From Candidatus Nanopelagicales bacterium (GTDB lineage: Bacteria; Actinomycetota; Actinomycetes; S36-B12): 64,000 nucleotides of DNA. This document shows positions 36,391 to 44,161 of this stretch, piece after piece. Every line of letters starts with the position of its first letter. Position 1 is the stretch's first letter. Position numbers and translations under genes: made by a program. The stretch lies in contig JAGYJJ010000004.1 in NCBI GenBank assembly GCA_018402235.1, forward strand, positions 124,001 through 188,000, written 5' to 3'. The notes below the pieces were generated by a model. The model saw only the letters and a program-made list of their open reading frames with translations. It ran no database searches and was not told the DNA's origin.

Positions 36391-36660
36391 ATGCCCAACC
36401 TGCGCTGGCAGGAGCTGCTCATCATCGTTGCTCTCGTTGTGCTGTTGTTCGGAGCCAAGCGGCTTCCCGACGCAGCGCGAGGGTTGGGGCGCTCCCTTCG
36501 AATCTTCAAGGCCGAGACCAAGGGCATGCACGACGACGACGCCACATCTGAATCGGGTGAAGGCAAGCCGTCAAGCCCTGAGGCCCTCGAGTCGGGCAAG
36601 AACTCCACCGACACCACTGCGCAGGCCTCCGAGACCTCGCCGGAACGCAACGACTCCTAG
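36391..36660 (+). CDS. tatA: Sec-independent translocase subunit TatA
   Basis: Pore-forming subunit of the twin-arginine translocase. The 89-residue protein has a short N-terminal membrane helix (about residues 8-22), the [23 protein letters not shown] hinge and amphipathic helix, and a disordered Ser/Thr/Glu-rich tail. A good Shine-Dalgarno (AAGGAG) precedes the ATG. No tatB is adjacent, as is usual in actinobacteria where it lies elsewhere. Followed by tatC after eight bases. Confidence 0.95.
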   Translation: MPNLRWQELLIIVALVVLLFGAKRLPDAARGLGRSLRIFKAETKGMHDDDATSESGEGKPSSPEALESGKNSTDTTAQASETSPERNDS

Positions 36661-36668
36661 TTCCGCCC

Positions 36669-37580
36669 GTGGCCGTTCGCGAACGCGGGAGCAATCCACA
36701 GGGCTCGATGCCGCTTGCCGAGCACCTGCGGGAACTTCGCTCACGCCTGGTTAAGTCCGGCATTGCCATCGTCATTGGCATGGTGGTCGGATGGATCTTG
36801 TATCCGACAACGTTCGCACTGCTGAGTGAGCCATTCGAAGGCGCGGTTCTGCAGGCACAATCTGAGGGCCGAGATGTCACTCTCGCCCTCACCGGCGTGA
36901 CCGATCCGTTCGTGCTGCAGTTGCAAGTGGCGGCCATTACGGGCCTAGTGTTCTCGGCGCCCATCTGGCTGTATCAACTCTGGCGGTTCGTGACCCCGGG
37001 CTTGCACAAGCACGAGAAGCGCTGGGGGATCGCCTTCGTGGCTGTGGCCACGCCCCTCTTCGCGGCAGGCGCCGCCCTTGCGTACGTCGTCTTGCCGGTC
37101 GGCCTGGAGATCTTGTTGGGTTTCACGCCCGACAACGTGGAGAACATCGTCTCGGTGGATCGCTACCTGTCCTTCTTCATCCGTACAGTGATCGTGTTTG
37201 GCGTGGGCTTCTTAACTCCACTGTTGATCGTCACGTTGAACTTTGCCGGTGTGCTGTCCGGAAAGCGACTGATGTCGTGGTGGCGGTGGATCATCTTCAT
37301 CGTTTTCGTATTCGCGGCTGTTGCCACCCCCACCGGCGATCCGATCAACCTGGTGCTCCTTGCCGGACCGGTTCTGCTTTTGGTGATGATCGCGATCGGA
37401 ATCTCCCTGCTCAATGACAAACGCCGCGCTCGCAAAGGACTTCACGAGCCGGATTACCAGGATTGGGACGACGACGAAGCTTCGCCGCTGGACACCAGCT
37501 CCAGCGACATAACAGCCAGCGATATATCAGCCAGCGACCTGTCAACGGACCATCTGCCCAAGCCGGACGATCGCCGGTGA
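36669..37580 (+). CDS. tatC: Sec-independent translocase subunit TatC
   Basis: Receptor subunit that binds twin-arginine signal peptides. The 303-residue protein has six membrane helices and the conserved MPLAEHLRELRSRL N-terminal motif at residues 14-27. The start may be GTG 36669 or the internal ATG 36708. The C-terminus is extended by about 50 residues, acidic, with three SD-containing pentapeptide repeats of a 15-bp tandem. The stop overlaps the lipid-kinase start. Confidence 0.94.
   Translation: MAVRERGSNPQGSMPLAEHLRELRSRLVKSGIAIVIGMVVGWILYPTTFALLSEPFEGAVLQAQSEGRDVTLALTGVTDPFVLQLQVAAITGLVFSAPIWLYQLWRFVTPGLHKHEKRWGIAFVAVATPLFAAGAALAYVVLPVGLEILLGFTPDNVENIVSVDRYLSFFIRTVIVFGVGFLTPLLIVTLNFAGVLSGKRLMSWWRWIIFIVFVFAAVATPTGDPINLVLLAGPVLLLVMIAIGISLLNDKRRARKGLHEPDYQDWDDDEASPLDTSSSDITASDISASDLSTDHLPKPDDRR
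37501..37545. repeat. 15-bp tandem repeat, three copies, in the tatC C-terminal tail
   Basis: CCAGCGACATAACAG, CCAGCGATATATCAG and CCAGCGACCTGTCAA, in frame, encoding Ser/Asp-rich pentapeptides in the disordered tail. The start CCAGCGA also begins the repeat units in the M20 peptidase gene 26 kb away. Confidence 0.75.
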
Positions 37581-38491
37581 TCCACATCATCGCCAACCCG
37601 CTTGCCGGCGGGGGGAAAGCTGTGGCAGCCGCCAGCGGTCTGGCCCGCGCCCTTGCCGATGCCGGCGTGCCCTGCCATGTTCACGTACCCGGAACACGAG
37701 AGGACACCGTCATCACAGCACGAACGCACGCACCACGCGGGATCGTGGTGGCATGCGGTGGCGATGGCACCGTGCACGACTGCCTGCAGGGCGTGATGAC
37801 CTCTGATGCACCCAACAAGCAACTGGCGATCTGGCCGGTCGGCAGTGGCAACGACATCGTGCGGGGTCTTGGGCTCGAGACCGAAGGCACCGAGGATCTC
37901 CAAAGCGCCTTCATCGACGCGGTGCTGGAGAAGTCCACGACGCTCACCGATGTTGGCACTATTCAAATCTTTGATAACGATGAACTCCTCACACGCTATT
38001 TCCTCGGGGTGATGTCCTGCGGTTTCGATTCTGATGTGAACGAACGCGCCAATGCCATGCCAGCAAAGGTGGGACGAGCGCGATATTTACTCGGCCTGGC
38101 CCGCGAGTTGCCAATCGTGCGCCCGCGTTGGTACGCGATCGATAGCGATGGCGACGACAAGTCCATGGCGGCGATGGTCGTGGCGATCGGTAACGGACCG
38201 GCCTACGGCTCGGGAATGCTGATCTGCCCCGAGGCCGATATGGCCGATGGCCAACTCGACATCACCGTGGTGACGAATACTCCAAAACACACCTTCGTGT
38301 CGGTACTGCCGAAGGTTTATTCCGGCAAACATGTCGAACACCCGTCCGTAGTTTCCTGGCGGGCTGAGCGACTGCGCATCGATGCACCGGAATCCTTGGT
38401 CTTCGCCGATGGCGAACGGATCGGCCCGTTGCCGGCCACTATCGAGGTGATGCCATCTGCGCTGCAGGTGCTGACCTGGCAACGCACCTAG
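37577..38491 (+). CDS. YegS/diacylglycerol-kinase-like lipid kinase
   Basis: A 304-residue lipid kinase with the DAGK catalytic domain: the nucleotide-binding GGDGTVHDCLQGV and WPVGSGNDIVRGLG motifs, then SCGFDSDVNERAN, and the C-terminal beta-sandwich ending in SLVFADGERIGPLPATIEV. It probably phosphorylates diacylglycerol or a related lipid for phospholipid recycling. GTG 37577 overlaps the tatC stop; the longer frame upstream lies in tatC. Followed by helY after nine bases. Confidence 0.9.
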   Translation: MIHIIANPLAGGGKAVAAASGLARALADAGVPCHVHVPGTREDTVITARTHAPRGIVVACGGDGTVHDCLQGVMTSDAPNKQLAIWPVGSGNDIVRGLGLETEGTEDLQSAFIDAVLEKSTTLTDVGTIQIFDNDELLTRYFLGVMSCGFDSDVNERANAMPAKVGRARYLLGLARELPIVRPRWYAIDSDGDDKSMAAMVVAIGNGPAYGSGMLICPEADMADGQLDITVVTNTPKHTFVSVLPKVYSGKHVEHPSVVSWRAERLRIDAPESLVFADGERIGPLPATIEVMPSALQVLTWQRT

Positions 38492-38500
38492 TCTTAGGAC

Positions 38501-41212
38501 GTGTCCCCATCGCCCGCGGAGCGTTACGCCCGCTCCCGTGAACGCAGCGAGCAACCGGCACTAGCTCTTTTCATGAGGGAGTACCCCTTCGAACTCGATC
38601 CTTTCCAAATCCAGGCCTGTACTGCGCTGGAAAGAGGATCAGGGGTTTTGGTTGCTGCGCCCACGGGATCGGGCAAGACCGTGGTGGGGGAGTTCGCGGT
38701 GCATCTGGCGCTCAAGGAGGGCGTCAAATGCTTCTACACGACCCCCATCAAAGCACTGTCCAATCAGAAGTTCGCCGAACTCACGCAGCGGTACGGCGCG
38801 GATCAAGTCGGTCTGCTTACCGGCGACAACTCGATCAACGGCGAAGCACCGATCGTGGTGATGACCACCGAGGTGCTGCGCAACATGCTCTATGCGGGCT
38901 CGAGCACCATCGAATCCCTTGGTTACGTGGTGATGGACGAGGTCCATTACCTCGCTGACCGGTCCCGCGGTGCGGTCTGGGAAGAAGTGATCATCCACCT
39001 ACCATCGTCGGTCACCGTGATTGCCTTGAGTGCCACGGTCTCCAACGCCGAGGAGTTCGGTGCCTGGCTTTCCACCGTGCGCGGCAAGACCGAGATCATT
39101 GTGGAAGAGCACAGGCCCGTTCCGTTGTGGCAGCACGTGATGGCCGGGCATCATCTCTATGACCTGTTCGTCGATGAGCACACCATCAACGCCGAACTAC
39201 TCGCACTTGCCCGGCGCAGTCACCACCGTGGGCCACCCGGACGAGGCGGACGAGGCGGCAGACGAGGACGCGGCAGGCGCCGCGATTCGCTCACCCCCTG
39301 GCGCAGCGAGGTGGTGGAGAAGCTCGACACCGAGAACCTCCTGCCGTGCATCTACTTCCTGTTCTCCCGCGCCGGTTGCGACGACGCAGTCGAGCAATGC
39401 CTGCGCGCAGGATTGAGACTCACAAACAGCAGTGAGCGGGAGACCATTCGCTCGGTCGTGTCGGCCGGGACTATGGCCATCGCCGACGAAGACCTCGCCG
39501 CCCTCGGCTACGTGGATTGGGCCGACGCCCTCGAGCGCGGCATCGCCGCGCACCACGCCGGCATGCTGCCGGCGTTCAAGGAGATCGTCGAGGGCCTGTT
39601 CCAGCGCGGGTTAATCAAGGTGGTGTTCGCCACCGAGACCCTGGCCCTAGGCATCAACATGCCCGCGCGATCGGTGGTCCTCGAACGCCTGGTGAAGTGG
39701 AACGGTGAGGCGCACGTGGACCTCACCGCGGGGGAATACACCCAACTCACCGGACGAGCGGGGCGCCGCGGCATCGACGTCGAGGGCCACGCGGTGGTGG
39801 TGTGGTCGGATGAACTTGATCCCGAGGTTCTCGCCGGTCTTGCCTCCACACGTACGTATCCATTGCGATCGTCTTTCCAAGCCAGTTACAACATGGCGAT
39901 CAACCTGGTGGGCCAGATGGGCCGCGCCCGAGCACGCGAGGTGCTGGAAACCAGCTTCGCTCAGTTCCAAGCCGATCAGTCGGTGGTGGGCCTGAGTGCC
40001 GAGGTCAGAAAGCTCAAGGAGGCGCAGGCCGGATACGCCGAGTCGATGGCCTGTCACCTCGGTGACTTCTCCGAATACGCCGCGTTGCGCGAGGAGATCA
40101 CCCAGAAGGAGAAGAACGCCGGTCGGATCGCATCGGCCCAGCGCAAGTCCAGCGCGGAGGAGTGTTTGACCAAGATGCGCCCGGGGGATGTGTTCGTCAT
40201 TCCGCGCGGCAAACGCTCAGGTCCTGCTGTGGTGATTGCATCGGCTGATCGCCCGCACGATCCGCGCCCACAAGTGCTTACCCATGAACGTCAAGTCCGG
40301 CGCGTGTCCACCGTGGAAGTCCCGACCGCTGTTCCCACTCTCGGCCGCATCAAGGTTCCCAAAAACTTCTCGGCCAAAGACGCATCAATGCGTCGCGACC
40401 TTGCACGCAAAGCGGTGAGCGTCGCCGAAGACGCCTATCACGACGCACCGATCCACTCGACTACCAACAACGACGAAGTCAGCGAGCTGCGTGCCCGCCT
40501 GCGCGCCCATCCGTGCCACGGTTGCCAGGACCGTGAAGCGCACGCGCGCTGGGCCGAACGCTACTTTCGTGCGCAACGCCAGATCAGTGATCTCGAGCGA
40601 CGCATCGCCACCCGCACCCACAGCATTGCCCGGCAGTTCGACCGCGTATGCGAAACCCTCGTCGATCTTGGTTACCTCGACGGTGAAGGTGACGAACTTC
40701 AGATCACCGAATCCGGTCGCATGCTCGGTGGTCTGTATTCGGAATCCGATCTACTGATTGCGCAGTGCTTGAAGGCTGGGCAGTGGAACAACCTGCAGCC
40801 ACATGAACTCGCAGCCGTCGTTGCGTGCGTTGTCTACCAGTCCCGACGCAGCGAGGGCGATGTTCGCCCAGCAGTTCCCGGTGGGCCAATCGAAACAGCG
40901 GTCGATGAACTTTTCCGAACATGGGCCAAACTCAGCGACGTCGAGCGCGCCCACAAACTGGGCTCGGGCCCTGAACCGGACGCCGGTCTCGCGTGGGCCA
41001 TTTATCGCTGGGCCAAAGGCGCATCGCTGCTCACCATTCTCACCAGCAACGATGTGAGCGCAGGGGACTTCGTGCGCTGGACCCGCCAAGTGATCGATGT
41101 CCTGGGACAGATCCAGCAGGCCGCCGCCGATCCTGCCCTTCGGGATATCGCCGACCGCGCGGCATCAGCAGTCGAGAGGGGAGTGGTCGGTTACGCACCG
41201 GTCCTGGAGTGA
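38501..41212 (+). CDS. helY: Ski2-like DEAD/DEAH-box helicase HelY
   Basis: A 903-residue ATP-dependent RNA helicase of the Ski2/Mtr4-like superfamily 2 group. Walker A is APTGSGKT (residues 53-60), the DEVH box lies at 146-149, SAT at 177-179, and the second RecA domain has ALGINMPARSVV and QLTGRAGRRG. Between the RecA domains is an Arg/Gly-rich loop (243-261) that may bind RNA. A long C-terminal region with CHGCQDREAHARW follows. It starts at GTG 38501 after the lipid kinase. A role in RNA turnover or surveillance is inferred from the family. Confidence 0.92.
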   Translation: MSPSPAERYARSRERSEQPALALFMREYPFELDPFQIQACTALERGSGVLVAAPTGSGKTVVGEFAVHLALKEGVKCFYTTPIKALSNQKFAELTQRYGADQVGLLTGDNSINGEAPIVVMTTEVLRNMLYAGSSTIESLGYVVMDEVHYLADRSRGAVWEEVIIHLPSSVTVIALSATVSNAEEFGAWLSTVRGKTEIIVEEHRPVPLWQHVMAGHHLYDLFVDEHTINAELLALARRSHHRGPPGRGGRGGRRGRGRRRDSLTPWRSEVVEKLDTENLLPCIYFLFSRAGCDDAVEQCLRAGLRLTNSSERETIRSVVSAGTMAIADEDLAALGYVDWADALERGIAAHHAGMLPAFKEIVEGLFQRGLIKVVFATETLALGINMPARSVVLERLVKWNGEAHVDLTAGEYTQLTGRAGRRGIDVEGHAVVVWSDELDPEVLAGLASTRTYPLRSSFQASYNMAINLVGQMGRARAREVLETSFAQFQADQSVVGLSAEVRKLKEAQAGYAESMACHLGDFSEYAALREEITQKEKNAGRIASAQRKSSAEECLTKMRPGDVFVIPRGKRSGPAVVIASADRPHDPRPQVLTHERQVRRVSTVEVPTAVPTLGRIKVPKNFSAKDASMRRDLARKAVSVAEDAYHDAPIHSTTNNDEVSELRARLRAHPCHGCQDREAHARWAERYFRAQRQISDLERRIATRTHSIARQFDRVCETLVDLGYLDGEGDELQITESGRMLGGLYSESDLLIAQCLKAGQWNNLQPHELAAVVACVVYQSRRSEGDVRPAVPGGPIETAVDELFRTWAKLSDVERAHKLGSGPEPDAGLAWAIYRWAKGASLLTILTSNDVSAGDFVRWTRQVIDVLGQIQQAAADPALRDIADRAASAVERGVVGYAPVLE

Positions 41213-41232
41213 GCCCGGCCTTTTTCCGGCTC
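41211..41232 (+). terminator. Hairpin after helY
   Basis: GAGCCCGG and CCGGCTC pair (one-base bulge) around a T-rich loop, starting within the helY stop codon. No U tract follows the stem, so the strength as an intrinsic terminator is uncertain. Confidence 0.4.
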
Positions 41233-41242
41233 ACGCGTAGTC

Positions 41243-41310
41243 CACAGGCATTGATCGTCCGCAGGCATTGATCGTCCGCAGGCATTGATCGTCCAGAGGC
41301 ATTGACCTTC
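41243..41310. repeat. 17-bp tandem repeat, four copies, between helY and vapBC
   Basis: Unit CGCAGGCATTGATCGTC; copies at 41243, 41260, 41277 and 41294, the first with one change and the last with five. The unit contains no inverted symmetry of note. The rest of the 196-base gap is the helY hairpin, then 41311-41408, an AT-rich leader of vapB. Confidence 0.9.
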
Positions 41311-41371
41311 TCGCTCACAGCCCTAGAACACGGGCTTCATGGGCAGCTATATCCGGTTCATAATGGAGCCG

Positions 41372-41407
41372 TCTTTACTTTTTATCATTCATTCTTTACT
41401 TTTGATC
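41372..41407. promoter_or_regulatory. Direct 15-bp repeats just upstream of vapB, candidate operator
   Basis: TCTTTACTTTTTATC (41372-41386) and TCTTTACTTTTGATC (41393-41407) differ at one base and start 21 bases apart, two helical turns. They end two bases before the antitoxin start in a markedly AT-rich stretch. That is what a dimeric VapB/AbrB-type autorepressor site could look like; no binding data. Confidence 0.45.
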
Positions 41408-41408
41408 C

Positions 41409-41645
41409 ATGGGGGGAAAGTTGTCCAGCAAGAGTCAAATCACCATTCCCAAGGACGTTCGTGAACTCCTGGCACTCGAGCCGGGAGACGAAGTTGAATT
41501 CGACACCGTCGGAGACCACGTGGTGATGCGAAAGGCGACATCCGGAATCGACTGGGATCGCGTATACGGGGTGGTCGACTTTGGCGGGAAAACCACCGAC
41601 GAGATCATGGCCGAGATCCGTCCCAAGGCAGGTGACGCACCATGA
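41409..41645 (+). CDS. VapB-like antitoxin, AbrB/MazE fold
   Basis: A 78-residue swapped-hairpin (SpoVT-AbrB) protein: LSSKSQITIPKDVRELLALEPGDEVEFDTVGDHVVMRK is the DNA-binding domain (here spanning about residues 5-42), and the C-terminal WDRVYGVVDFGGKTTDEIMAEIR part would bind and block the toxin. Start ATG 41409; a TTG at 41421 preceded by GGGGAAAG is possible and would give the typical short N-terminus. It overlaps vapC as ATGA and probably represses its own promoter. Confidence 0.88.
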   Translation: MGGKLSSKSQITIPKDVRELLALEPGDEVEFDTVGDHVVMRKATSGIDWDRVYGVVDFGGKTTDEIMAEIRPKAGDAP

Positions 41646-42058
41646 TCACTGCCCTCGATTCGAACATCTTGATTGACATCATCGGAGGCGACCCGCACTT
41701 CGGAGAAACTTCACGTGCTGCTGTCGAGATGGTCGGACGACAGGGCTCACTTGTGGTGTCACCGGAAGTTGTCGCCGAGTTCACCACGGGTTGCGGGTCG
41801 ATCGAACGCGCCCTGGATGCACTCGATGCGCTTCGGGTTACCTACGTGGGCCTCGGTCTTCAGGCAGCAGGAATAGCCGGGGAAGCCCGTTCGCGGAGCC
41901 GAATACATCGACGCATAACCACTGACTACTTAATCGCTGCCCATGCCGCACGTCATGCCGATCGTCTGCTCACTCGTGATGCCGACTTCTCAACACTTGA
42001 CGTTCCCGGACTGCGGGCGGTTACTCCGGCGCAAGTTCTGGCCGGTTCAGGCAACTAA
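41642..42058 (+). CDS. VapC-like PIN-domain toxin
   Basis: A 138-residue PIN-domain ribonuclease. The acidic metal-binding residues fall at ALDSNILID (Asp6), VVAEFTTG (Glu), TTDYLIAAHA (Asp) and LLTRDADF (Asp), as needed for activity, so the toxin looks intact. VapC toxins generally cleave tRNA or rRNA; the target here is unknown. Coupled to the antitoxin by ATGA overlap. Its end overlaps the convergent exonuclease by four bases. Confidence 0.9.
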   Translation: MITALDSNILIDIIGGDPHFGETSRAAVEMVGRQGSLVVSPEVVAEFTTGCGSIERALDALDALRVTYVGLGLQAAGIAGEARSRSRIHRRITTDYLIAAHAARHADRLLTRDADFSTLDVPGLRAVTPAQVLAGSGN

Positions 42059-43017
42059 CTCCGCTCCTTCATCGCCGATTCGGCGAATCGGCGCACGCCC
42101 CATTCATCGACGGCTGTTTCCCACGCTTCGTGCTTCTGCGGTGATGTGGGGATGGGTTGGCGCAAGAGCTTCTTGGCGTCGTGAATCGGAACGTCCTTGC
42201 GGATGGCGCTGACGGCCTTGGCTGTTCGTAGGTAATCGGCGTGGTCGCTGATCAGACCAGCGAGGCGCGGGGTGAGCGGCTTGATGAGCGGCTCTTCGTT
42301 GCAGGCTTGTTGAACGCCGGCGAGATCGCCGAACTGCTGAATCAGACGCACGGCTGTCTTGTCACCAACGCCGCGCACGCCGGGGAGTCCGTCGGAGGGA
42401 TCACCCCGCAGAGCAGCAACATCCAGATATTGGATGGGGGAGACACCGAAGCGTTCGATGACTGCTTCGGTATTGAGCAGCGGCCAGGCATCCATGCCAC
42501 CTTTGACGGTCATCAGGACGTGCGTTGCATCGTCAACCAGCTGCATGAAGTCGCGGTCACCCGTGACGATGACGGTGGAGAGGTTGCTCTTAGCTGCGAG
42601 GTGACTGAGGGTGCCGGCAACGTCGTCGGCCTCGAAACCTTCCACGCCCACCACTGGGATGCCCCAAGTGGTGAGGATCCGGTGGATTGCACCGATCTGC
42701 GGGCCGAGTTCGTCGGGCTCGTCTTCTTCGTCAGTAGTCGGGTCCGCAAGACGGTGGGTCTTGTAACTGGGGAGTAGTTCCACCCGCCAATCCGGGCGCC
42801 AATCGGTGTCCCACGCGGCGATGAGGGTGGTCGGGTCGAAACGTTCGCGCAGGCGATCGATGGTCTGCAGGAGCCCGCGGATGGCGTTATGCGGGAAACC
42901 GTCGGGGGCGGTCATGGACGAGGGCAGCGCGTAGAAGGAGCGGTAATACAGCGAGGCGGTATCAAGGATCATCACGTCCGGCTTGGTGTGGGTCGAGCCT
43001 TGCGGAGCGTGCGTCAC
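42055..43017 (-). CDS. 5'-3' exonuclease, FEN/Pol I N-terminal type
   Basis: A 320-residue stand-alone flap-type nuclease. The acidic sites are seen as MILDTASLYYRSFYALP, VEGFEADDVAGTL and VTGDRDFMQLV, followed by the helix-3-turn-helix DNA-binding motif GDPSDGLPGVRGVGDKTAVRLI. It probably removes RNA primers or flaps alongside Pol I. Start: GTG 43017 has CAGACT six bases upstream; ATG 43038 would add seven residues and leave only 11 bases to the divergent gene. As I recall, Rv2090 holds the same place in M. tuberculosis. Confidence 0.9.
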   Translation of the reverse strand: MTHAPQGSTHTKPDVMILDTASLYYRSFYALPSSMTAPDGFPHNAIRGLLQTIDRLRERFDPTTLIAAWDTDWRPDWRVELLPSYKTHRLADPTTDEEDEPDELGPQIGAIHRILTTWGIPVVGVEGFEADDVAGTLSHLAAKSNLSTVIVTGDRDFMQLVDDATHVLMTVKGGMDAWPLLNTEAVIERFGVSPIQYLDVAALRGDPSDGLPGVRGVGDKTAVRLIQQFGDLAGVQQACNEEPLIKPLTPRLAGLISDHADYLRTAKAVSAIRKDVPIHDAKKLLRQPIPTSPQKHEAWETAVDEWGVRRFAESAMKERS

Positions 43018-43037
43018 GGCGGCAGTCTGGCACGGCA

Positions 43038-43043
43038 TACCTT
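43038..43043 (+). promoter_or_regulatory. -10 hexamer TACCTT before the M24 peptidase
   Basis: TACCTT ends exactly six bases before GTG 43050. It overlaps the alternative start region of the divergent exonuclease, which argues for the shorter exonuclease start. Confidence 0.45.
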
Positions 43044-43049
43044 TGGTCT

Positions 43050-44161
43050 GTGGACATCATTCGTGGGTTGCAAGAGGCAATGCCCGGGCAGGGCGTGGCG
43101 GCGATGGTCATCACCCCGGGGGCCGATCTTCGGTACGTGGCCGGGTACGACGCCAAGCCCCTGGAGCGGTTGACCGCGCTGGTCATCCCGGCGGCTGGCT
43201 CGGCATTCATGGTGGCGCCGAAGCTCGAGGGTCATGAGGCGCGCAGCAGCGATTTCGGAACTGCAGGTGGCGAGGTGATCTTGTGGGGGGAGACCGAGGA
43301 TCCGTTCGCGATTGTGGCGTCGCGGATTCTCGCGTTGCCGGGTGGCGCGGTGGCGGTGGATGACCACATGTGGGCTGAGCGGGTGCTGCGGCTACGGGCT
43401 TTGCTGCCCGATCGCGAGCAGATGACGGCTGGTTCCCTGCTGCGTGGGCGGCGGTTGGTGAAGACGGATGCCGAGATCGAGTATTTGCAGGAGGCAGCCT
43501 CGGCGATCGATGCGGTGCATGCGCAGGTGCCCTCGATCCTTCGTCCGGGAATGACCGAGGCACAGGCCGGTGCGCAGATCGCCGATGCGATCTTGAAGGC
43601 CGGACACGTGCAGGTGGATTTCGTGATCGTGGCCAGCGGTCCCAACGGAGCCAGTCCGCATCATTCGGTGTCCGATCGGGTGATGCAGGTCGGTGATCCG
43701 GTGGTGGTAGATATCGGCGGGACCATGCCCTCGGGGTACTGCAGCGATTGCACGCGCACGTACGTGTTGGGTGAGCCGTCTCCTGACTACCAGGCCGCGT
43801 ACGACGTTTTGCTGTCCGCCCAGCAGCAGGCGTCCGCGCTCGTGGCACCGGGACTCAGTTGTGAATCCATCGACGGGCGGGCGCGCGAGGTGATGGCGTC
43901 GTTCGCTTTGGATGGAGCGCCGTTGGCCGAGTACTTCATCCATCGCATTGGCCACGGCATCGGCTTGAGAGCCACGAGGAGCCGTACCTGGTGCAAGGCA
44001 ACGTGTTGCCGCTCGAACCGGGGATGGCGTTCAGCGTGGAGCCGGGGTTCTATGTGTCGGGGAAGTACGGGGCCCGCATCGAGGACATCGTGGTGTGCAC
44101 GGCTGATGGTGTGCGCTCCTTGAACAACCGTCCACGTGAGTTGGTCAGGATCCCTGCGTGA
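43050..44161 (+). pseudogene. M24 family Xaa-Pro aminopeptidase/dipeptidase, one-base frameshift
   Basis: A pita-bread metallopeptidase of the PepQ/PepE type. The creatinase-like N-terminal domain is followed by the catalytic domain: VVVDIGGTMPSGYCSDCTRTYV holds the two metal-binding Asp residues and HRIGHGIGL the His. At 43967-43968 one G is missing (TTGAGAG where TTGGAGAG is expected): in frame the protein becomes nonsense until 44123, while the other frame reads SHEEPYLVQGNVLPLEPGMAF, VEPGFY and RIEDIVV to a stop at 44161. Restored length is 370 residues. The restored stop overlaps the next gene as GTGA, so the operon layout is intact. Confidence 0.88.

Noticed and set aside
41243-41310. 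CRISPR array
   Set aside because: Copies are head to tail without spacers, only 17 bases long, and no cas gene is present; the RecB/Cas4-like gene is far away and is the common repair type.
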